A DNA stretch of 64,000 nt. Origin: Rhodamnia argentea (taxonomy: Eukaryota; Streptophyta; Magnoliopsida; Myrtales; Myrtaceae). The notes below the pieces were generated by a model. That model did no database searches, had not been told where the DNA came from, and saw only the letters and a list, made by a program, of their open reading frames with translations. The position numbers were made by a program, and so were the translations under genes. The stretch is taken from positions 13,206,001-13,270,000 of the forward strand of contig NC_063150.1 of NCBI RefSeq assembly GCF_020921035.1, given 5' to 3'. Shown piece by piece: positions 1 through 11,312 of the stretch; within the stretch, counting starts at the first letter, position 1, and each line of letters opens with the position of its first letter.

Positions 1-290
1 GTTAGCGAGGTGTTGCGGCCCTTGCCGGAGGCTAAAGTAGAAAACTAGAAGAAAAAAAGGAAAAAAAGTAAAAACTAAAAAATTTGAAAAATATATTACG
101 ATATCATTAAAAATTATCCACATTAGTGCATGCCGTGCCATATAGGATGGTCGGCCTCCATGTTAGTGATTTCCGGCTAATATAACTGAATTGGCAAAAA
201 AATAAAAAAATATTTAGGACTCAATTGACAAACTTAAAATATTTATGACTAAATTGGCAAAAGTGCAATAGATATAATACTTTTTTTACA
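1..290. repeat. Truncated end of a GC-core TIR element
   Basis: The window opens in a GC-rich piece (GAGGTGTTGCGGCCCTTGCC), followed by A-rich DNA, a CCACATTAG stretch, TTTCCGGC, and then repeated phrases of the type 'aggactcaattgacaaact' and 'gactaaattggcaaaagtg'. The order GC core, poly-A, CCACAT, CCGGC, TIR phrases matches the right half of the complete elements at 17158-17690 and 26957-27959. The left half lies outside the window, so only the layout supports this call. Confidence 0.45.
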
Positions 291-839
291 ATTTTCTTAT
301 GTTTTACCATTTGGCTTGTATAATATTTATCATTTTTGTTGGTCACGTGTGACAGCAGATTAATTATAGATGAGGTGCGATTATCCACAATTTGAATTTA
401 TGATACATTTTTAGATTTTGTTATGAGGTAGATGTTCTGTTGCAGCCTTAAGTGGATAATTTATAGTGACTATGTATAGCATTTGAGATCATCATGTTTT
501 CTAGAAATAGTTTCCTCTAAGGACAAAGGTCGATTTTTTTGCTCGATCACAGTACATTCGTTTTATACTTCTTACCATGTTAATTCCCGTGTGCCAAAAA
601 AATGGACCGATTAATTTCAATTAGGAACTAATCGGGGGTAATTGGTTAAATGTGTGATTTGTCGTTTAGGTCGAGTGCGAAGGTTTTTAAGCTTGAAGAA
701 ATGTGATGAGTGCACGGGACGGACGAATGTTGTTTTGAGTGATGGATGAAAGAATCGGGACAGATCTTAGTGTTTGGTGGGATGGATGTCGGTGAAACGA
801 AGGCAACCAAATGCAAATGCAGGATAGATGTGATCTATA

Positions 840-1095
840 CCAAGGCATAAAGGATGAACCACCATCCAAGATATAGAACGAAATGATAGAATACGAATCA
901 ACACCGAGGGCATAAAGGACGCACCACTAACCGACGATACAAATTGGATTGACGAAGCTCATCGCCATGGCATAAATGCAACGCCACCAATCAAGAAGAA
1001 AGGGCTTTGGGATAGAAAAGCTCACCATCAAGGCCTAAAAATATCACTAGCCGAGGATAAAGCTCACCATCAAAGGCCTGAAGATATCACCAGCT
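840..1095. repeat. Degenerate ~60-bp tandem array
   Basis: Five diverged copies of a phrase like 'ggcataaaggNNgNaccacca' begin near 844, 909, 969, 1032 and 1075, so the spacing is about 60-65 bp and then 43 bp. The last two copies share 'aaagctcaccatcaaggcct' (1017 and 1059). No open frame runs through the array. Confidence 0.55.
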
Positions 1096-1105
1096 AAAGA
1101 TAAAG

Positions 1106-1132
1106 GGATTACTCCCCATCGAGGAGTAATCC
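1106..1132. repeat. Perfect 10-bp hairpin
   Basis: GGATTACTCC at 1106-1115 is perfectly complementary to GGAGTAATCC at 1123-1132, with a 7-base loop. No T-run follows and no gene is adjacent, so no function is assigned. Confidence 0.5.
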
Positions 1133-2486
1133 ACTCTTGACTAATAAAAAAACCAAGGAGTTATCCAACCTCCAAAGATATTTACTCAAACATAAGAAAA
1201 ATCTCACAAATATTTTTATTCATCAAAATCATCATTTGTCTTACAACTGAGATTTTGCCTCTTTATATAGAGGTCATAGAACATAGGAAATAGACTATGA
1301 ATTAAAAACTAACAACTACCCAACCAATAATGGTATAGGAACTAGACAACAATTAAAATATAGGAACTAGACGATATGAGAAATAGAAATACATTAAAGT
1401 TATGGGAACCAGAAAGTGTAATAAAACATCTCGTAACTAGAACTTTGACTCTGTTAAAAAAAAAAAAAACTAGTACTTTGACTCTTGAAAGACTCGTAAA
1501 AACCAAGACTAAAAACACTTTATCGGAGATAACAAAGACTTTAAATTCGTCCATCAGCATGGGCAGCTCCATAAACGACTTCATCCAAGATAGCCTCCCA
1601 TTGATAAGTTGTTGATCCGCTTCAACGATAAGCATTTATTATGGTGAATCAATAATATAGTTGGCATGTAAGAATCAGCGACAGAACTCAACCAGCTAGG
1701 GAAGAGTCGATAGCTTAATACGTAACCGACAAAAAAGAATCAGCAACTCCTTAATCGGTATCTTGGAAACGCCTCAATGTCGGCAACCTAATTGTCGGCA
1801 TCTCTGTTGCTAGTCTTCACGCGGATAACTTCATCTTCAGCTAGAATCCACTAAAACAAGTTAAGACCAGAACTTGTCTTAGCTTGAATGGATAATGATG
1901 TTGCTTAATTAGCCGACAAAATCATGTGAGATCTTATGGATTGTTCCTTAGAATCAATCGCTCCCGCGTCTTTAATTGGATTAATCGACGAGGACTGGAT
2001 TGAGCTTGCGAACCGATAGATTGAGCTAAGTGCTCTCGCATGAAACTGGGAACCATGCAAGACAAATGTTTCTCTCTTGGGTTACTGTTCAAGTTAAAAA
2101 GAAAAAAATTGCTTTCCAATTACAGTTTCTGTTCAAGTTAAAGTCCTTAGCATTTTTCCTTTTTTGTTTTTTGTACGAGCGGGGAAGGCAAAATCAATAA
2201 TTTTAAATTGGTTAAAAAAAGGATTTTTCGGAAGAGACAAAAAAAAATAAAAAAATAAAAAAACTTAAGCGTCCTCAAGTAACGTGTTGACTCAGCTCTC
2301 CTCTCTGCACTTTGACAAAAAGACAGTCGCCATTCTTAGACATGAAGACACGCCAGAAGCTGTACCTCGTGTTCCGTCCGAGTCCGAGTCCGAGTCCGAC
2401 CAACCTCGACCTCGCCGAGACTTGCATCCGTCGCCGACTCTGAAGTCTCCGACCATTCTCGTCGCCTGATCGGTCCGCAACTCCGG

Positions 2487-4364
2487 ATGAATCTCCACCC
2501 GCCAAGGATCGCCGAGCCGACGGCGGAGCCGCGGGAGAGCCGCGTCGAGGACGCGCTGTCGCACTCGATACTCCTGTCGGAGCGGGTCCGCTCGGCGGTC
2601 CAGGAGTCCAAGTCGTTCAAGCTCGAGTGCGCCGAGATTGGGAAGCAAGTGGAGAGGCTCTCGCAGATGCTCCGGCTCCTGGCCCGGCTCACGACCTCGA
2701 AGGCGACGCCGCTTTACGAGCATCCCCTCCGGCGCGTCGCAGCAGAAGTCGCCAGGAGCCTCGAGCGAGCCCTGAGCCTCGCGCGTAAGTGTAAGCGCCA
2801 AAACCTAATTCGCCGCTTGATTACGATCACTAAAGTCACGGATTTTAGGAAAGTTTTGAGCCTGCTGGAGGCCTCTGTTGGGGATATGGAATGGTTATTG
2901 AGTGTTTTTGACTCTGATGCGCCTGGTGGTGGCGGGATTGTGCTCTCTTTGCCTCCGATTGCGAGTAATGATCCGATTTTGGCATGGGTTTGGTCCTTTA
3001 TTGCTTCGATTTGTATGGGAGAATCGTTGGACCGAATTGAGGCTGCCAATGAATTGGCTTCGCTTGCAAAGGATAATGACCGTAACAAGAAGATTATTGT
3101 GACGGAAGGTGGGGTTCCTCCTTTGTTGAAGCTCTTGAAGGAGGCTGCTGCCCCAGAAGCGCAAATTGCAGCCGCGATCACACTTTTCAACCTGGCCAAT
3201 GATCAAGAGAGAGTCAGGGTCATCGTGAGTGAACTTGGCGTTCCTCTCATTGTGAAGGTCCTCAGGGATGCGCCTATGCGGGTGCAGATACATGTGGCAC
3301 GGTTGGTTGCAAGGATGGCAGAGTTCGACCCCATCGCTCAGGATGATTTTGCAAGGGAGAATGCTATTAGCCCTCTGGTATCGATGTTGTCATTCGAGAC
3401 ATTTATGGAGGATGATATGAAAGTTCATTTGGGTAAACAAAGTATACATTCGATCATTCAATTGAACAAGGAAAAGGGTAAATTCGCTTTGGCGAAATCT
3501 AACAGTCATCTCCCTCAATCAAGCTCTCATTCACGCTCATTATCTGATGGGGTTAATAGATTGGGGGGTCAGAGGAAGGAAAGAGAGGGTGAGACGCCAG
3601 AGATTAAGCTTAAACTGAAATGCAGTTGTGCGGAGGCTTTGTGGATGCTTGCAAAGGGGAATGTTCTCAATAGTAGGAGGATAACTGAGACAAAAGGATT
3701 GCTTTGTTTGGCAAAGTTGGTCGAGAAAGAGCATGACATGTTGCGGTACAATTGTTTGATGACATTGGTCGAGATAACTGCAGCTGCTGAACTGAATAGT
3801 GATCTTAGGCGTGCGGCTTTTAAGACGAGTTCGCCGGCTGCTAAGGCTGTAGTGGATCAGCTTTTGAGGATAGTCAAGGAAATAGACTGGCCATCATTGC
3901 AAATTCTTGCCATAAGGTCCATTGGTTCACTGGCCAGGACATTTCCAGCAAGAGAGACCAGAGTAATTCAGCCGCTAGTAACCCAACTGAGCCACAGAGA
4001 TGAAGATGTGGCCACTGAAGCTGCCATTTCTCTGGCGAAGTTTGCTTGTCCTGATAATTATCTCTGCGCAACACATTCAAAGGCAATAGTTGAGTTCAAT
4101 GGAGTCCCTCCTCTCATGAGACTTTTGAGGGGCAATGAACGAGCTCAGTTGAACGCGCTGATCCTCCTCTGCTACCTCGCTATACAAGCTGGAGATAATG
4201 AGGCTCTAGAAAGAGCTAGGGTCTTGACTGCACTTGAGGGAGTAGATCGTTCCATAACTGGGCAGAATCTTGAATTGAGGGACTTAATTTCCAAGGCCGT
4301 ATACCAACTCAAGATGTATCATGCTGGTGTCCATTCTCATCGCATACATTCACACTTGCCCTGA
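2487..4364 (+). CDS. ARMADILLO REPEAT ONLY (ARO) family protein
   Basis: Intronless frame of 625 aa. Residues 1-110 form an Arg/Leu-rich helical region (SFKLECAEIGKQVERLSQML and on) typical of the N terminus of plant ARO proteins. From about residue 180 to the end there are armadillo repeats, for example IIVTEGGVPPLLKLL, VSELGVPLIVKVL, IVEFNGVPPLMRLL. A Ser/Arg-rich linker at about 340-375 splits the repeats. There is no U-box or F-box. ARO proteins of Arabidopsis (ARO1-4, about 610-660 aa) act with ROP GTPase signalling in polarised growth of pollen tubes, root hairs and trichomes; that role is known for the family and inferred here. The short N terminus before SRVEDALSHSILLS makes an ARO4-type member plausible. 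ATG at 2487 is the first in-frame start. Confidence 0.9.
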   Translation: MNLHPPRIAEPTAEPRESRVEDALSHSILLSERVRSAVQESKSFKLECAEIGKQVERLSQMLRLLARLTTSKATPLYEHPLRRVAAEVARSLERALSLARKCKRQNLIRRLITITKVTDFRKVLSLLEASVGDMEWLLSVFDSDAPGGGGIVLSLPPIASNDPILAWVWSFIASICMGESLDRIEAANELASLAKDNDRNKKIIVTEGGVPPLLKLLKEAAAPEAQIAAAITLFNLANDQERVRVIVSELGVPLIVKVLRDAPMRVQIHVARLVARMAEFDPIAQDDFARENAISPLVSMLSFETFMEDDMKVHLGKQSIHSIIQLNKEKGKFALAKSNSHLPQSSSHSRSLSDGVNRLGGQRKEREGETPEIKLKLKCSCAEALWMLAKGNVLNSRRITETKGLLCLAKLVEKEHDMLRYNCLMTLVEITAAAELNSDLRRAAFKTSSPAAKAVVDQLLRIVKEIDWPSLQILAIRSIGSLARTFPARETRVIQPLVTQLSHRDEDVATEAAISLAKFACPDNYLCATHSKAIVEFNGVPPLMRLLRGNERAQLNALILLCYLAIQAGDNEALERARVLTALEGVDRSITGQNLELRDLISKAVYQLKMYHAGVHSHRIHSHLP

Positions 4365-7300
4365 ACTTCAAGAACTGCATTTGATCTTTTTTCATTCATT
4401 GGTCACCTGGAAAATATACTTTTGTTTTATAAGCACAGACAGGTTAGGGGTCCTAGGTCAAAATTGTAAATCAATCATCAAATGCACATTTGCAGTACAG
4501 TGGATTGAAATTTGAAAGAGAGTTTTCATGCCTTTATGGTTGCTTTTGCCTGATGGAACTTTTAAGTTTGCGTGGGGCAAGCAGATGTCTTGTGGCCTTA
4601 ATTGTTCTCCTATCGAACTGGAATCCCAACTGGTGAGTTCTGTTATGTGCAGGTAAGTGATATTGAACTATGAAAATGTGTCTATCAATACGGTGAGCTG
4701 TTTCATTGCCCGTAGCGGATTTGTTCAACTTTGACATCTGGCATTGACAAGCTTGAACCTTCTGATCATGTACTCTTCTTCTGGTACTGTTGGTTCTTCG
4801 TTTTGGTTGCACAAATCAGAATTGGGCTGAGACCAGACGATAGTGTATTTTAGTTCCAACCAATAATGCACTTAGTTTCTTTACCAAATCGGACCAATTC
4901 CTTGTTTCCTTGTGCCGGTTGTTGGCAAGTGAACCTTTGATTTTGGCCCCAGGGACTGATCTGTCGAACCCATATAATAGCAAGCATCTCTTTGTGGTCG
5001 TTGTGGGGGGTGATAATTAATTAGGCGGGTCTGCGGCGTTCGTCGTGTTCTGGATATTCTGTTAGTATCTCATCCCTTGTCTTTGTTCACAATTAGGGGG
5101 GTGTCACCTCCATTTGTAGTGTGTAGGGAGAAAAGGGTATGCTAAAAGGTTCTACTCAGTTTTGCTTTGCTCGAGGTCTATCGGATTATGTTGCCCCGTC
5201 TGAGGATTAAGGGATTGGTCTGTGCGGACGGGAGGGCAGAGCATAGCTGGAACATGTATCTGACTGAAAAGGATGCAAAAAAGGAACTCTTTCACCATAT
5301 GAAACTGTGAGGAGGAGACTGGCATGCCATTCTGAGCCACAAGAGAAGAGACTGCTCTCCTCTCTGGCTCGATAAGTCGGCCTCTCACGGCGACTGTTCC
5401 ATGAAGTGGATCCCCCCGGAGCCTGACGCCACCAAGACACCATCCCCTGCCAGTGTTTCTTCCTCCATATTAACCCAAGACCGGCAATATGGAATCGTTC
5501 TTCTTCACAGCTGATGATGGAGATTCGGATAACAGAAACTTGATGATATCATTGTAACTAGGTGATTGTGCCGATGTTCCGAGTCTTCTGGAAATGCCCT
5601 TGATGGCCTTTCCCCTGCAGCAGATTACTGTCTATTGTGGCACGTGTCGATCATGGAGAAATCGACAATGAACTCTTTGAGTGTTTTGGATATGTGTCAT
5701 TTTACTTTCATCAACTATTAAGAAGTAGTTGAGACATCAATAGGAGCATCATGCGACGAGGTAGATGACTTTTATCCAATTCGTACCCACCCAAGCAGAC
5801 CACATAGGTGCGCCCATTAGTTCCCGACCGGCTCATAATTGCAAGTCGTGAACAAGACCCCGTCGGCGAAAACCACATCGGTGCACCCAATCCACCGCCT
5901 CGTCGTCTTCCATACGATTTGCATGCAGTGGTCACACTCTTGGCCTTCCTTGCCTGGCGTTGGTTCTGTACAGGTAGTACTTTGCCTCCTATGACCGACG
6001 TCTCCACTGCGTTGCTCGACATCGATAAAAAAGAAAAAGAAAAGAAGCAATTGTGAATTTTGTTATGTGATATCTTATTTATCTTGACGAAATTCGATGT
6101 CAATTGGTACGTTTTGTTTATTTCAAGGAAAATGAATGATTTGGAAAATACTTCCTAAAATTGATCGCTTATAAAAAAACAACGAAAGAAAAACATTCCA
6201 TCGTTCATAAAAATATTTAGTCATAAAATATTGTCCACATAAAGACATTTCTTGTTGGCTAACTATTTTAAAATATTTTCTAAGTCATTCATTTACCAAA
6301 ACAGCAAAATGTTTTCTAGCGTTCAAGTCTGGACTCGGATGTGCTGCTTTGGTGCATGCTATCTCGTATATGTTAGGATTTCACCGTCATGTAAAAGAAC
6401 TTTCTTCTGTTGTCATGCTCCGGTACTTATCAAGCTTTGTGCTTCTCCTAGTTCACTTTTGCTTAACAAAGGATGCTGAGGGAATTCAAGAGAATTGATT
6501 TTGGTTGATGTCATTCTTCCGATTCTTTGTTGGGTATATCAATGATAGTTAAATAAAAACAAACAGCTTGACAAAAAAAATGAAAATTTTGTTGTTGTTA
6601 ATCTAGATTATGTTTCTTACATAAAGGAAATTCATCGTCTTATGAATTGGCTCTAAATATAAGCTTGCGGCATCTCGGGTTATCTTCTTTTGTTCTCTTA
6701 ATTTCTGTATAAGGCAAATCTATTGAAAATGACGTTTCAGGTTGGTCCATTGAGATGAAGGTCCCATTGTTGGGTCCTCCTAATCCGAAACGCGAAACTT
6801 CGGTCCTCTCAATCAGGCACATCTATACTTCACAAATTCATATTTTGACAGGAAACATACAAGTTAGAGGCTCAAAACTTGGGACCAATTTTCAATTTTT
6901 TTCCAAATTAATTCATCCTAATATTCTTGTGTTTGTCTCGGCCCAAACACCGGTTGCTCTGCCGAAAACCTCATAAAAAAGTTAAATTGATTGAATAACA
7001 CGAGGCTTGAACTTGCTTCGCAACCTTTCTTTCTTTTTTTTTTTTTAATCTATCATAGCTTGTCATAACTTTTTTCATAATTCTTATGTGAAATGCGTTG
7101 ACAAATTATACATATGTTACCATAAAATGAATTTGGATATGATGCATGATAGAGTAAGATCGGTTTCGAGAGGATCCCTAATTTCTAAGTAAATCAGATT
7201 TTGTTTACTTAGATATAATATTATATGATTGAAGAAAGACCTTTTAGAAACAGACCTTATCATCCAAGAACAATTTTTAGATACATTCCTTTTATTCATT

Positions 7301-8294
7301 TTTTTTAAAAAATTCGAACATAATAAAAGACAGATGTTTAAGGTTACAAAAAAGGAAAAATCTGTTAGCAAGTTGTTGTGAGAAGATAGATTTTGTTATA
7401 GTAGGATTCTTGAAGATCAAAATTTTCTTGTTTATTTAGAGTTTGGGATAAAGTGATGTTGATGTTGATGACGTCGATTCAGAGCTTCGCATAGAGAACA
7501 GAGGGGAGCCAAAAATTTAGATCGGAGGAAAACTTACGCTCGTGAGAAAAGGAAGAAGGTGCACTTCTAGAGATGGGCGAGTGTACATTCTTTCCTCATC
7601 GATTCGAGATTTGGAGGGCGACCAGCTTGCGATTGGTTCGCCGATTTCCTCAGTTTGGTCAGAATTCAGGCAATCGAATCGTCGATCGCTGTTCGTATTC
7701 ATCTTCCCCGTCATGAGATGACCAGGTGATTCTCGTTCGATCTCACTTTCTCGTACATTGTCCGAACTGTCATTGTTGGCGTGAACGTGAGTTTTTGGGT
7801 GAGAGCTTCAAGGGGTCCTGCGTCATAAGAATAAACGAGATTTTTTTTGACGATCAACAGGGACACACGAATTCTTTCGGTAATCGGACTTCCTTATCTC
7901 TATCCATTTAGGCAGATCGATGTCGGATATCAGTGTGATCCATTGCTACATTGTTAGGTGTCCATATACCTCGTAGTTGTCCACACGACCATTACATTTT
8001 CGATTCGAAATAAGGTCAATGATCTGTTTCTGCAACAAAAAAATAATGCTGCAGAGTTCAAGTCGGATGTTGGACATAATATTTTCGCTCTCATAGGACA
8101 CAGAGGACCAGTGTGATTTAGTGCAGTCTTTTTCTCCTAACAATGCTTGTGGACACTAATTTTTACGTTAACAAAGGAAAAGGTAAAAGCTCTTGTTAAG
8201 TTTTCAGGAAGGAAAGTTTGTTTGATAACTGCCGAAGGAACTTAATGGATCCCTTTGTCAAGTAGAAATTAGGTTAGGTATTCATCGATCGGAT
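4365..8294. other. Intergenic region downstream of ARO
   Basis: The first few hundred bases (4365 to about 4850) are probably 3' UTR of the ARO gene. The rest is AT-rich with scattered short frames of 60-130 codons in all registers, none resembling a known domain or showing exon-like composition. Poly-T and poly-A tracts at 7025-7047 and 7300 look like old transposon debris. I see no RNA gene. Confidence 0.5.
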
Positions 8295-8401
8295 GAAATT
8301 TGTTTGATAATTGCCTACAACCAGTTTGTACCTTTTGGTGGATTACTGGGTATTCATCATCTGTTTATATAGGATATTGCACAAAGCAGAAAGCATGGTG
8401 G

Positions 8402-8710
8402 TTACTGGGTGATGTTTCTACAGATTTGAAGAAGAAGCGAGGTGGGAGTTGGCAGCCGCAAAACAATAGAGAGCTCTTTTCTAGTTTCCATCGAGAAAAA
8501 GTTCCCATAGAATCTGTGATGCACAAGTGTGTGGTACGCTTAATTCCAATTCACAAACAACTCCCGATAAAAAAACTACATAATCTTGGTCCCATAGTGC
8601 GAAAGGATTATGACCCTATTGAAAAGAAAGAAGTTGACCAACAAGGGTTATGCAGACAATATATACAACAAGAGATAGATCTTCTCCTTCAAAAAAACCT
8701 TACAATGTTT
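8402..8710 (+). pseudogene. BAH-domain protein fragment, left arm
   Basis: The plus-strand translation carries the C-terminal half of a BAH domain of the plant AIPP3/BDT1 kind (Arabidopsis At4g11560 and relatives): GGSWQPQNNRELFSSFHREK, VPIESVMHKCVV, IPIHKQLP, then YDPIEKK and QQEIDLLLQKN. Such proteins read histone marks in complexes that control RNA processing and silencing. Only about 100 residues are present. The start of the BAH domain and all downstream parts are missing, and the KLWKLTDKDY segment kept in the right arm is damaged here. It is a gene fragment, not a working gene. Confidence 0.75.
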
Positions 8711-8865
8711 AGTAGATTTCCCAAATTTGGATACAAAGTGCACATGTTGATCTCGAGAAATAAGGGAGATCTCGTGGTCAGCATGAGCACTCTATATCCA
8801 AATCTGGGAGATCTCCTAAGCGTTGTAAGGTTTCTTGAAGGAGGAGATCTCATCTCATGTTATAT

Positions 8866-9120
8866 GTTGTCAGCATAATCCTTGTCAGTCAACTTCCATA
8901 ACTTCTTTTCAACAGGGTCATAAACTTTTTGCACTGTGAAATCAGGATTCTGTTTTTTATTGGGGAGTTGTTTGTGAATTGGAATGAAGTGTACCACACA
9001 CTTGTGCATCATAGGCTCTGCGGGGACCTTGTCCAAATGGAAACTATAAAAGAGCTCTCTACTGTCGCGCAGCTGCCAACTAGCACCTCCCTTCTTCAAG
9101 TCTATAGAACCATTGCCTAG
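8866..9120 (-). pseudogene. BAH-domain protein fragment, right arm
   Basis: The minus-strand translation gives the same BAH segment as the left arm: GGASWQLRDSRELFYSFHLD, VPAEPMMHKCVVHF, IPIHKQLPNKKQNPDF, VYDPVEKKLWKLTDKDYADN. It is closer to the expected family sequence than the left arm through the KLWKLTDKDY part, but stops before the QQEID segment that the left arm retains. The two fragments therefore decayed separately after an inverted duplication. Confidence 0.75.
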
Positions 9121-9336
9121 TAAACATAATGCTTTCATTTATGGATTGTGCAATATGCTATATAATCAGATAATGAGTACCTAACTGAATTTTGCTCGGT
9201 AAAACATAATAGCAACCAAGGTACAAATTTTCTATGATAGTTATCAAACAAACTTTCGTTACATCAAGATTACAGCCTATTTCGTATTTAACCATGTGAT
9301 CCACTACGATCCTTCTCATCATCCATACTTTGGTCT

Positions 9337-9820
9337 CAGCCTATGAAGTCGACTGCAATGGTCCTAGAGGAGTTTCTTGTCGGAGGAGGTAATGTAGGCC
9401 TTCTTGAAATTGCGAGGGCTAAAGAGGATGATGACGTCGATGTTAGAAGCTTTTTAATATAAGTGGATCCTAACGACACGTATGAGCATGTGCCACACGG
9501 ATGAGGTGGGGTGGAGGAGGAGATCTTGCCATACACCCTCCTCGGATCCCTGCTTGGTGACCTTGACAACGTCGTTGTTGGACTTGTTAATGTCACCGAG
9601 TGAAGTATCGGGGACGGCGTGTGGTTGGGTTTTCATCCTCCACATGACTTTGTTCGTCCACCTTATCCCCATCTACATCGTTAGAGTTTACTTCTTCTAA
9701 CAGGCCTCTAGCATCAACGCGGTCATTGTTTACAACTCTCACATCTTCAAGAAGGCCGACATCACCTCCTCCGACAAAAAGCTCCTCCGAACCATTGCCG
9801 TCTACTTCGAAAGACAATGC
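9337..9820. repeat. Second inverted repeat, arms of ~120 bp
   Basis: GTCGGAGGAGGTAATGTAGG and following bases at about 9380-9410 recur in inverse orientation at about 9745-9770 (reverse strand GTCGGAGGAGGTGATGTCGG). The match extends about 120 bp per arm (9345-9465 against 9820-9700), with a spacer of about 235 bp. In one frame the arms encode related peptides: FKKAYITSSDKKLL (minus strand, left arm) and FKKADITSSDKKLLRTIAVY (plus strand, right arm). This suggests a duplicated coding fragment. I do not recognise the protein. Confidence 0.65.
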
Positions 9821-11312
9821 TCATCCTCATCGCCACTTTTCTCGATGTTGTTATATGTCTATTAGCAAGTTTATGTACGGGCACATAATATATACTTCCC
9901 TAAGTATGATTGAATTACATGCAAATGAAGTTAAATGCACAATACTCGAGTGAAGGACAATGTTTGGAAAAGTCATTTACAGATTTGTGGCTTTACGCGA
10001 GGCATTGGTTCTACCTAGCCTTCCTTATCCTAGCTGAATTACAACTTGTTGCTGAAGGTAGAATTGAGAGACCGATCGTGAAGCTCAACGCTATGGATTT
10101 TAGGTTTGTCTAGATTTGTATATGTAGTCTATCCCTTCGAATTTAAGAATTTGTGAGAGATTCTTCTCCGACTTTGCGCTTGCGAGCGTGTTCGCGAGTG
10201 GGTGATTTGTGTTTCTATTGTTTCTGCTGCATAACTGAACAAAATATAAAAAACTAAAAATCTATCCAGACATGCTTTTTGTTTAGAAGGTTTACCACAC
10301 GTCTCAGCTTCAGGAATTACATCAAATCATGGTGGTTTGGCACAGGATGTGTTGGCCATAACTCCGCTCACCATCGAACAGGCTATGCTTAATCAACAAC
10401 CAGATTCGTGATCGATTTAAGAAGGCGGCTAAACTTGTAAGACTTCGACATGCAGCTGGATTGAACATTCGGATGGAGGACTGGATTAATAGTTTCAAGT
10501 TTCAACTGTCATCATTCACTGAAATTCCTTGGACCATTTATGTCTTTACGGATTTGGCAAACTTGTCTTCCAACCTGCAATAGGATTTCATGTGGGGTTC
10601 AACCCTCCCAACACCAACTGTACATCCGCCTGCTATAAAGCACACTCCAAAAGCTACTAGGAAAGATCAGCTTCATCACAGTGCAATAAGGGAGCACGAG
10701 CAAGAAAGCCATCGACCAGCAGCTAGGTCCATCATATTGTCCCTTTTGCCCTCAGAAACTTGAATGCCTATGACAGCAATCCTTAGAGAGAGCCCTACAC
10801 ATTTGGAAAACCAGAAATGAGAATAGAAGAAAGTGCTACAGGAAACGAGTTAATGATACATTCTAAAGATAGCTTGAAACGTAATCAACTGTTGCCTCTA
10901 CTCTTGCAGTCATCATCAACAGAAGAGCCTGTTGCATGCAATTACCCTTATCTGCAATTTATTTGGAATTAGTCACTATCATATACCTGTGCCGCAAATA
11001 ATGTGCCACTACAGTCACTCAAATTATCAAAAAGATAGCTCGCAGCACTTCATAGATCAATTGCATCCTGATTTTTTGCAACCCATGCATTCAGAGTGAA
11101 TTGCTTAGCCATCTTCAGTACATGACAGTGTCGATCCCACTCGAAGAAAAATGACCCCAAAGCGATGTATTCCGTGTTTGGGTTTACCACATTCACCTAG
11201 CTAAGCTGACTATTGCGAAATCCATCTAAATGCTACTAAAACAGTAACTTAGCCCCCCGTATATTGCCATTTGATGGTAATGAAGGGAACATTAAATTCA
11301 TGAATACCTACC
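9821..11312. other. Intergenic / 3' flank of the F-box gene
   Basis: No conserved frame is visible. The part next to 11312 is probably 3' UTR of the minus-strand F-box/Sel1 gene. The rest is single-copy-looking, moderately AT-rich DNA with only short frames. Confidence 0.45.

Larger units (their letters stand above)
291..2280. other. Intergenic, no gene recognised
   Basis: AT-rich DNA with no open frame that looks like a conserved protein. It contains the degenerate array at 840-1095 and the small hairpin at 1106-1132. The last part, after about 2160, is probably promoter and 5' leader of the ARO gene. I see no tRNA or rRNA. Confidence 0.5.
8295..9257. repeat. Long inverted repeat (hairpin) made from BAH-gene fragments
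   Basis: The left arm (about 8295-8757) reads on the plus strand as the right arm (about 9257-8771) reads on the minus strand. The loop is only about 13 bases (8758-8770). Matching blocks can be followed across both arms: TTTGTTTGATAA near the outer ends, TTTGTACC, GATATTGCACAA against CATATTGCACAA, the coding part, CCTTACAA(C/T)G, and at the centre TTTGGATA. Arms differ at many positions and by indels, so the structure is not brand new. The transcript of either strand would fold into a long imperfect double-stranded stem. Confidence 0.85.

Noticed and set aside
2292..2801. 169-codon minus-strand frame over the start of ARO
   Set aside because: Arg/Leu-rich composition is the complement of the GC-rich ARO exon; there is no known domain.
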